From NCBI GenBank assembly GCA_022575985.1, contig JAKSXM010000002.1, positions 18,773,001 to 18,837,000 of the forward strand: a stretch of DNA of 64,000 nt, written 5' to 3'. The stretch is from Anagrus nilaparvatae (taxonomy: Eukaryota; Arthropoda; Insecta; Hymenoptera; Mymaridae). Positions 56,833-64,000 of the stretch are shown one piece after another (the stretch's first letter is position 1; each line of letters starts with the position of its first letter). The notes beneath the pieces were generated by a model. It saw only the letters and a program-made list of their open reading frames with translations, had not been told where the DNA came from and did not search any database. The translations under genes and the position numbers were made by a program.

Positions 56833-57660
56833 GAAAGATAAAGATGGCTGACTGACGTAGCTCTTTATGCCGCCCCTCCAAAACTTAACGATACCTGGTG
56901 AAGATTATATGTTCTTGAAGATGATGTTTTTTTGAGGATTTGGCTATAGACGAATTTTTTACTTGTTGATAACTAATAGACGAATTTTTTACTTGTTGAT
57001 AACTAATAGACGAATTTTTTACTTGTTGATAACTAATAGACGAATTTTTTTACTTGTTGATAACTAATAGACGAATTTTCACTTGTAGATGAGTAGATGA
57101 CGATTTTTTTTTGTAACAGACGAATTTTTTTTCATTTCAACTTCTACGACGACATGACATAATTTTTTATTGACAGACAAAATTTTTAAAATGTTGTATA
57201 TTTTGCGTTGAAAATTAGTTGTCCAATATAATTAATTGTTGAAAAGAACAATTATACAAAAAAAAAAACGAAATTTCGTATTCAAACACGTGAACAGTTT
57301 TTGTATTTTTTGAGTTTTTTCACACGCGTGCACAATTTTTGTATTTTTTGAGTTTTTTCACACGCGTGCACAATTTTTGTATTTTTTGAGTTTTTTCACA
57401 CGCGTGCACAATTTTTGTATTTTTTGAGTTTTTTCACACGCGTGCACTTATATGTCCCCAAAAAAAAAATAATATCTCGAATTATTTTTTATGAATGTTG
57501 TTCGCTCCACAAATAATAAGAAATAATTTGACAAAAAAGCGCTGATTTAAAAATTTTGCACGTGCACAGTTTATTTTTATACATGAAAAAACACACAGTA
57601 ATTTTGGCCACCGACAAAAAATATATATAAAACAATAATCAACGAGCTTTGACACACTAT
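56833..57660 (-). other. BEL/Pao leader with two tandem-repeat blocks, gag deleted
   Basis: Between the pol frame and the 5' LTR. It holds four copies plus a partial of a 30-bp unit (GACGAATTTTTTACTTGTTG) at 56947-57080, and four copies of a 38-bp unit (TTTTCACACGCGTGCAC core) at 57299-57445. No gag-like frame is present. Deletion of gag must have joined leader to pol near 56832. Confidence 0.8.
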
Positions 57661-57671
57661 TTTTCGAAAAA

Positions 57672-57691
57672 AGATTCGGCTCCAATGACCA
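57672..57691 (-). promoter_or_regulatory. candidate primer-binding site of the BEL/Pao element
   Basis: On the minus strand, two bases after the LTR end, the sequence is TGGTCATTGGAGCCGAAT. It begins with TGG, as needed to pair with a tRNA CCA end. I could not assign the tRNA. Confidence 0.5.
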
Positions 57692-57693
57692 GA

Positions 57694-57841
57694 TGTTCCG
57701 TGAACGGATAGATATTTTGGAGTTGGTTATAAATGAAAACGGCGGCCATTGAATATAAAACAGTAGCTTTATTAAAGAGCGTGCGCTCATGGCGGCACCT
57801 CGGAGCGAACTGCTTTTCGCTTGATAAATATACATTTAAAA
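57694..57841 (-). repeat. 5' LTR of the BEL/Pao element, truncated
   Basis: Matches the first ~147 bases (plus orientation) of the LTR at 52796 with about three substitutions (ACCTCGG versus ACTTTGG, GATAAA versus GATGAA). It stops at CATTTAAAA, where the full LTR would continue with GGCGCTCATGCGC. About 75 bases of the outer U3 side are lost, which also removes the target-site duplication. Confidence 0.85.
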
Positions 57842-58420
57842 TTATTGAAAAGGCCTTAAAAAAAATTCTTCTCCAATGAAGACACTTATTAAGTTTTTGT
57901 CTCTTTTGATAGGTGAAAAAGTCCCAGAAGAATGTAATGTTTTGGAAATTTTCCTTGTACGAAGACGAATGTTTGACATACTTGTTGAAGTCATCATAAC
58001 AGACTGCAATCTGCAAAAAATTTTTTCCTTGAAAGACTTATTTAATATCTGACCATAAACTACCCTGCATCAAATGCTTAATTCTTGTTTCATCTGACTT
58101 TTCAATATCAACAAAAAACTCTTTAACTTTCTCTAGCACTCCAGGCTTCTCTCAAGAAATTTTTTAATACCTTAACTGATATGTATTGCCCAGCAATAGA
58201 TTTATGAGTAAGGATTTTTTTTTGAAACTAGCAAACCTTTGGATTTTTTTTTTCTGACTCAATGTTGCACTTATATTAACACTGTTTAAGCTTTTATTCA
58301 ATTTTAACTCTTTAATTATACACTGAAAAAAAATCCACTTGCCGCAAGCAGAATTCCGCTTGTAGTTTGCGCAATTTTTTATCTCGTCAAAGAATTGCAA
58401 ATAAATTGAAACGTATATAG
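57842..58420 (-). pseudogene. inverted partial copy of the 52.2-52.6 kb element
   Basis: Minus-strand reading gives MQGSLWSDIK and AVCYDDFNKYVKH, similar to AAYYDDFN on the other side of the retroelement. GAGTTAAAATTGAATAAAAG also occurs in both (52270 and, inverted, about 58295-58318). The tip CACTGAAAAAAAATCCACTT with CTTGCCGCAAGC lies at 58321. After YDDFN the two copies diverge. Stops and frameshifts break the frame. Confidence 0.5.
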
Positions 58421-58570
58421 AAAATTAAAAAAAAATTTTTTTTCCGCTTAATTGGGATATGCGTATATCGGTATGATGAGATTTGAGAAATTTTTTGAAA
58501 AATGAAAAGAAAAAATGTTTTTTTTAAATTTTCTTTACGTTTCAAGTCATTTGAAATTGTTTACGCAGTA
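58421..58570. other. short AT-rich linker, nothing recognised
   Basis: About 150 bp with no supported feature, between the CTTGCCGCAAG-tipped repeat and the hairpin-ended family. Confidence 0.4.
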
Positions 58571-58821
58571 GAAAAAACCCTGCCAACTAGCTGGCACTGA
58601 GGTTCCTCAAACAATGGGCTGTAATCTTAATTTACAACAAATATTATTGATTACAACCATGCAATTATACATACATTTTTCGTTTTTAGTAGCTGGTAAA
58701 GTAGATTGTTAAGATCATTTTGTTATTAAAGTGAAAATTCTAGCGTCCATGGATTGGTCGCGCCGGCGTTAATGGATTTTAAATCATTTTTGCATAATTA
58801 AAAAGAGACAAATATAAAATA
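58571..58821. mobile_element. fragment of the hairpin-ended family
   Basis: It starts CCCTGCCAACTAGCTGGCAC and GAGGTTCCTCAAACAATG, the same end that starts the longer copy 250 bp later, then runs into unrelated sequence. It is an end fragment of the 38.0/58.8 kb family. Confidence 0.6.
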
Positions 58822-60343
58822 CCCTGCCAACTAGCTGGCACTAAGGTTCCTCAAACAATGAGAAAAATCTTTTTTAATTTTGAGAAATAAATTTTGGAAA
58901 AATTCGGTATCAAATCCAAAAAATTACTATAAATGAACTGTCTAAAATTAGTACTATCATAGAAATAAATTAGGTACTACATACAAAAAGAAAAAAAAAT
59001 TTGGTGTTTTTTGTATTTTTTTGTGAAAAAAAATTAAGGAAAAAATATTTTTTTTAATTTAAGTATCAGATTCGAGATAGAGAGTAAAAACCATACTTAC
59101 AAATATAAGTACTTTCATGGAAATAAATGAGGTATTACATCCAAATTAAAAAAAAAAAAAGTACCTAGAGCTTTTTTGGTGAAAAAATTTTTGAAAAAAA
59201 AGTTAGGTCTTAATTTCATAACGGTTGTGAAATATCGCCGGTTGCAGTATTTTCAGATATTAGTATTTTCATGGAATTAAATGAGGTATTACACCCCAAA
59301 AAAAAAAAATATTGCAGGTTTTTTAATTTTTTTATTTTTTCAATTTTGAAAAAAAATTTTTTAGAAATTCGGTATCAGATCCAAAAAATGACTATAGACA
59401 AACTTTCGAAAACTAGTACTTTCATAGAAATAAATTAGATACTATGTCCAAAGAGAAAAAAAATTTAGTGTTTTTTGTATTTTTTCGTGAAAAAAATTTT
59501 GGGAAAAAAATTTTCAAAAAATTAAGTATCAGATTCGAGATATCGAGTAAACACCATACTTTCAAATATAAGTACTTTTATGGAATTAAATGAGGTATTA
59601 CACCCAAAAAAAAAAAAAAAATATTGCAGGTTTTTTAATTTTTTTGTTTTTTTAATTTTGAAAAAAAAATTTTTTTAAAAATTCGGTATCAGTTCCAAAA
59701 AATGACTATAAACAAACTTTCTAAAACTAGTACTTTCATAGAAATAAATTAAGTACTACGTCCAAAAAGAAAAAAAAAAATTGTTGTTTTTTGTATTTTT
59801 TCGTGAAAAAAATTTTGGGAAAAAAATTTTCAAAAAATTAAGTATCAGATTCGAGATATCGAATAAAAACCATAATTTTAAATATAAGTACTTTTATGGA
59901 ATTAAATGAGGTATTACACCCCAAAAAAAAAAAAATATTGCAGGTTTTTTAATTTTTTTGTTTTTTTAATTTTGAAAAAAAATTTTTTTAAAAATTCGGT
60001 ATCAGATCCAAAAAATGACTATAAACAAACTTTCTAAAACTAGTACTTTCATAGAAATAAATTAGGTACTACGTCCAAAAAGAAAAAAAATATTGTCGTT
60101 TTTTGTATTTTTTCACGAAAAAAATTTTGGAAAAAAAATTTTCAAAAAATTAAGTATCAGATTCGAGATATCGAGTAAAAACCTTACTCTCAAATATAAG
60201 TACTTTCGTGGAAATAAATGAGGTATTACATCCAAACTAAAAAAAAAAAAAGTACCTCGAGATTTTTTCATAAAAAAATTTTTGAAAGAAAACTTAGGTC
60301 TTAATTCCATAATGTTTGTGAAATATCACCGATTACATACATA

Positions 60344-60383
<40 letters not shown>

Positions 60384-60496
60384 GACTTTTTTTAAAAATC
60401 GGTTTTTTAGCTTCCTGGGGTCCCAAAACGTGCTTATATGCCAAAAAATAGAAAATCAAATTTTGACCTAACACAATGGTTCCTCTTTGAGGAACC
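58822..60496. mobile_element. 1.7 kb hairpin-ended element with a ~315-bp tandem core
   Basis: The left end CTGCCAACTAGCTGGCACT followed by GGTTCCTC, and the right end GGTTCCTCTTTGAGGAACC, match the element at 38.0-39.3 kb read in reverse. The core is a tandem array: TGCAGGTTTTTTAATTTTTT recurs at about 59304, 59625 and 59938 (321 and 313 bp apart). Each unit has TCGGTATCAGATCCAAAAAA and AAGTATCAGATTCGAGATAT blocks. A CA repeat lies at 60348-60379. Nothing is encoded. Confidence 0.75.
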
Positions 60497-61040
60497 AAAA
60501 AGCTAATTTTATTTTTTTTATAAAATTTCATTTTATTAGAATATATAATTATCCCTTAATAATTAAAATATTGGGTAACATGATTTTTTTGTTTTGTCAA
60601 AGAAATGGTTGGTAACGATGCGAAAATTACAAATATTCGCTCAATTATTATAAAAGAGTTTTTACCAGAATTTATAATAATTTCTTATAATTTATTTTCT
60701 CAGTGTACTTCTTGCATTTGACCAATCTTCCGCAACAATGATAATAATAATAATAATAATAATACTAATATTTTGTAATAAAAAAAATAACCACATTAAT
60801 TGCTTCAAGATTTTTAAATTGTTTGATTCTTTAAAAAATGCCAATATAACTTTTAAATCTTAATTTTAAAATGCAAACATAACCATTTAATATTTTTAGG
60901 CTGTTTATTATTGTTTATAATTTCATTAAGCTGCATACATAAATAAACATAGCAACGAGCAAAATAATCCAAGGAAGTCAAAAAGAGGCAAGATTTCCAT
61001 CACTCTTTCTTGTGTGTTATAATTTATATCAAAATAAAAA
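60497..61040. other. AT-rich region between repeats
   Basis: It contains an AAT trinucleotide run (60738-60763). No gene, and no recognisable last exon of the odorant receptor, was seen. Confidence 0.45.
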
Positions 61041-62018
61041 TAAAAATTGTGATCGTATACAAAAAATTACTATAAACTAAATTTCTAAAACTTGTACACT
61101 CATTAAAATAAATTAGATATGTCCAAAACGAAAAATAAGTTTGGTGTTTTATGTATTTTTTTGTGACGAAGATTTTGGAGAAAAAAATTTTCAAAAAATT
61201 AATTATCAGATTCAAGATATCGAGTAAAAATCATAATTTCAAATATAAGTAATTTCATGAAAATGAATGAGGTATTACATCCGAATTAAAAAAAAAAGTA
61301 TTTTGAGATTTTTTTAATAAAAAAATTTTTGGAAAAAAAAATTAGGTCTTAATTTCATAACAGTTGTAAAATATCGCCGGTCGCAATATTTTCAGATATT
61401 AGTACTTTCATGAAATTAAATTAGGTATTATACACCCAAAAAAAAAAAATATTGCAGGTTTTTTAATTTTTTTGTTTTTTTAATTTTAAAAAAAAATTTT
61501 AAAAAAATTCGGTATCAAATCCAAAAAATGACTATAAACAAACTTTCTAAAACTAGTACTTTCATAGAAATAAATTAGGTACTACGTCCAAAAAGAAAAA
61601 AAAAATTATTTTTTTTTGTATTTTTTCGTGAAAAAAATTTTCAAAAAATTAAGTATCAGATTCGTGATATAGAGTAAAAACCATACTTTCAAATATAAGT
61701 ACTTTCGTGGAAATAAATGAGGTATTACATCCAAATTAAAAAAAAAAAAAAGTACCTCGAGCTTTTTTGGTGAAAAAATTTTTGAAAAAAAAATTAGGTC
61801 TTAACTCCATAATGTTTGTGAAATATCACCAATTACATACATACACACATACATACACACACACACATACACACACACACACACACATACACACACACAT
61901 ACATACTTTTTTTAAAAACCGGTTTTTTAGCTTCCTGGGGTCTCAAAACGTGCTTATATGCCAAAAAATCAAAAATCGAAATTTGACCTATCACAATGGT
62001 TCCTCTTTGAGGAACAAA
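61041..62018. mobile_element. third copy of the hairpin-ended family
   Basis: It repeats the tandem core blocks (AAGTACTTTCGTGGAAATAA, TTGCAGGTTTTTTAA) and ends with a CA repeat (61850-61905), TCACAATGGTTCCTC and TTTGAGGAAC. The left hairpin end is missing, so this copy is truncated. Confidence 0.7.
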
Positions 62019-62034
62019 AAATTCCGTTAGCCAT

Positions 62035-62156
62035 AAACGGAATTTTTGTCAGTGTACCACGATGAAAACATCATCCTCTAGCAACAAGAGGAATCCACTT
62101 GTGGCAAGAAGAAAAAATTCGCTTGCCGCAAGCGGAAATATTTTTCAGTAATAAGT
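62035..62156. mobile_element. tip of a CTTGCCGCAAG-type inverted-end element
   Basis: Read on the minus strand it starts ACTGAAAAATATTTCCGCTT and GCGGCAAGCGAATTTTTTC, matching tips at 52173 and 58321. It also contains GGAATTTTTGTCAGTG. It lies about 80 bp beyond the last visible odorant receptor exon. With the 58321 tip it would bound a 3.8 kb interval. Confidence 0.55.
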
Positions 62157-62238
62157 GATTTATTTTCGTGTTATTATTAGGTGCAGTCATATTGTAATTA
62201 TATTTTGTTTCAGTTCTTAATGATTTAATATAACTTAC

Positions 62239-63331
62239 GTTTGATGTTAAATTCTGTCCAAAGTAGCAATAAAAAAAAAATTGTGACAACAATATGACAC
62301 CTGTGTTTAAAGAAATAAAAGAAGTATTAATTTCAAAATTTTCTAATAGTCTTAACGATTGAATAGTTGCTGCTGCCATGCAAATTGCCAAAAAGAAAAA
62401 TTGAATAAAAATTATATCCTGAAAGGTATTATTTGTCGCCTGAATATAGCTGAAATCAACGGCAGATATTTATAAAATTAGTCATTGAAAAAATTAATTC
62501 CAATAGCCTTACTTAAGTATACTTTGGTGATGTTGAATTACTTTATTTAAAACCTTTTGTTCAGTTTGAGAACCTTCTGCTTGGTCAAATTTTTTAGCAC
62601 TTTCTTCTATGACGTAACTTGAAAAATCTTCTATCCTTAACTTCAAAATCTTTAATTGTGTGATTCCATTGATCATAAACCCAAAAATTATATAATCAAC
62701 AAGCATCAGAATAATAGTTGCCTTCAATGCAGTACAAGAATTCCAAAGATAGTCTATCCAAAATATTTTATCTGTTAACTCAAATGGTAACCATTTTTTA
62801 ATTATAAACTTCGGATTATGAAAATTTATTAAAAAGGGCATTATAATTGCTAAACCATATCCAAATATCGAAATTAAATAAAACAGCTTAAACATAAATC
62901 TGTAAATAATATTTTTAGTATTTTTATAGCTTAAAATAGTAATTTTAGCACTAAAAAAATGTTTACTTTTTTTTCTTTATGCTTTTGCTGTAAACGTGTT
63001 TTTCAGATTCAGAAATTGGTGTAAACAATGGATCTTGTAATATTTTTTCTAAATTTATTATATTTTTCCTGTTGATAATAAAGCTATCCATTTTTATACA
63101 AACAATCATAAGGATAAGTTGGTACATCAATTGTTCGTTAAAATCAGCAAAGCTTGTACTACCCCAAATTAAATAACATATTTGTAATAAACAGAACAAG
63201 TGAATAAGCGTCAAATTAAAAGCAGTATATAACCAATAAATAAATTTATAAAACTTATGATGTGGTTCATCAAACGGCATCCACACACCCAAAACTGTTA
63301 ATAACTTAAAAGGTTTCGGTAATTTGAACAT
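62239..63331 (-). CDS. insect odorant receptor (7tm_6), 3' exon(s) not found
   Basis: Three minus-strand exons join in frame: 63331-62967, 62899-62513 and 62449-62239, giving 321 codons. Splice sites: donor GTAAAC, acceptor TTACAG, donor GTAAGG, acceptor TTTCAG, donor GTAAGT; phases 2, 2 and 0. The start MFKLPKPFKLLTVLGVWMPF is typical of hymenopteran Or proteins. Hydrophobic segments (TLIHLFCLLQICYLIW, FYLISIFGYGLAIIMPFL, ATIILMLVDYIIFGFMI, IIFIQFFFLAICMAAA, SLNTGVILLSQFFFYCYFG) fit the six first membrane helices. The conserved FFYCYFGQNL block comes just before the last donor. Typical length is ~380-400, so the last 60-80 residues (seventh helix) are missing. These proteins form ligand-gated cation channels with Orco in olfactory neurons. 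Either exon 4 lies beyond the repeats to the left, or the gene is truncated. Confidence 0.85.
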
Positions 63332-64000
63332 GATAATAATTTTAAAAAAATTTTTTAATACGTCATGTTTGTATTAGCACCTTTTCAGTACTACTGTCGC
63401 AGTTTTAAGCAAGACTGTCATTTATATTAAAAAACTAACGTTTATTATTTAAGTTGCGACTATATAAACTTACATAAGTGTTAAATTATTATACATTGTG
63501 CATGCGCAGGTTTAAGCTAACCAAATGTAAAGAGAGATTGTCAATTGAAAGAAATATTTACAAAAAAAGAAATATAATTTTTATAGAGAGAAAATATATA
63601 AGGTCACACTTAAGAAAGCTGAAATAACCAATTTTTGCAAAATTTTTTTGGTAATTTTCATAATTTCAATTTTTATTTATTTTTTTTATTTTCATTTTTT
63701 CCAAATTTTAAAATCAAATTTTCAATAAAAAAGTCACTTTGGTGAATAACAAACTACTGGGTACGTTAATTCAAAGAGATATAGATTATATCCACGTATC
63801 ACAATGTGAGTTTCTAGTTATAAATCGAAATGATTTATTATTGGTCCAACAAGGTCGATAAAAAAAAATTTTTATTATAAATTTTATAATTGGACGTATC
63901 AAATATTAAAATTAAAATTTTAAGTTATTTGTGAAATTTTGTCACATTGTTTAAGATTATAAAAATTAGACAAAATTATAATTAAAAATTTAAGAAACTA
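63332..64000 (-). promoter_or_regulatory. 5' flank of the odorant receptor
   Basis: AT-rich. On the minus strand TTTATATAGTCGC at about 63466-63478, some 140 bp upstream of the ATG, is a possible TATA box. TTGGTCCAACAAGGTCG at 63841-63857 is an exact copy of a word in the Penelope tail at 29024, so a Penelope end fragment may lie here. No other gene was seen. Confidence 0.3.

Overview
This is a 64 kb stretch of an AT-rich, intron-containing insect genome. Long poly-A/T runs, GT-AG introns, insect neuronal immunoglobulin-superfamily genes, an odorant receptor of the insect 7tm_6 type and Penelope, BEL/Pao and LINE retroelements all point to an insect. The odorant receptor style and the repeat content suggest a hymenopteran, perhaps a braconid-like parasitoid wasp, but the species assignment is inference.

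The left half (1-26 kb) is genic. Two related cell-surface genes lie head to tail on the plus strand. The first is the 3' part of a turtle/IGSF9-like gene: three visible Ig domains, two FN3 domains, a membrane segment and two alternative C-terminal exons (650-8187). The second is a complete borderless-like gene (signal peptide, four Ig, two FN3, one membrane segment, very short tail; ten exons, 16561-26032, 676 codons plus stop). I joined the exons by hand and all phases are consistent. The two genes share most intron positions and phases, so they look like tandem paralogues of the Turtle/Borderless family, whose members act in axon and dendrite patterning and in glial and photoreceptor adhesion. 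Between them, and inside the borderless introns, sit foldback elements and a decayed DDE transposase.

From 26 to 62 kb the window is almost entirely mobile or repetitive DNA in nested layers. In order: a 2.5 kb element with long inverted ends holding a broken integrase zinc-finger fragment and a Penelope GIY-YIG fragment (26.7-29.3 kb); a 25-bp minisatellite inside another repeat (29.4-31.5 kb); a CR1/L2-like LINE on the minus strand with a 5'-truncated Penelope element inserted in it (31.7-36.2 kb); a tandem array of about 1.6 kb units (36.2-43.5 kb) interrupted by two further elements; a nearly perfect giant palindrome with arms of about 1.5 kb (42.6-48.4 kb) carrying arrays of the self-complementary word CGTAAATTTACG; small foldback elements (50-51 kb); a young BEL/Pao retrotransposon with an open pol frame but no gag (52.8-57.8 kb), itself flanked by inverted copies of another repeat; and hairpin-ended repeats with tandem cores of 313-321 bp (58.5-62.1 kb).

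At the right edge (62.2-63.3 kb, minus strand) there is an odorant receptor gene. Three exons join perfectly (321 codons), but the last exon or exons, which normally encode the seventh membrane segment, were not found; repeats begin about 80 bp past the third exon. I saw no tRNA, rRNA, CRISPR array or bacterial-type operon, although I could not scan for tRNAs exhaustively. The strongest items for follow-up are the alternative C-termini of the turtle gene, the giant palindrome, the composite inverted-end element, and the truncated receptor.
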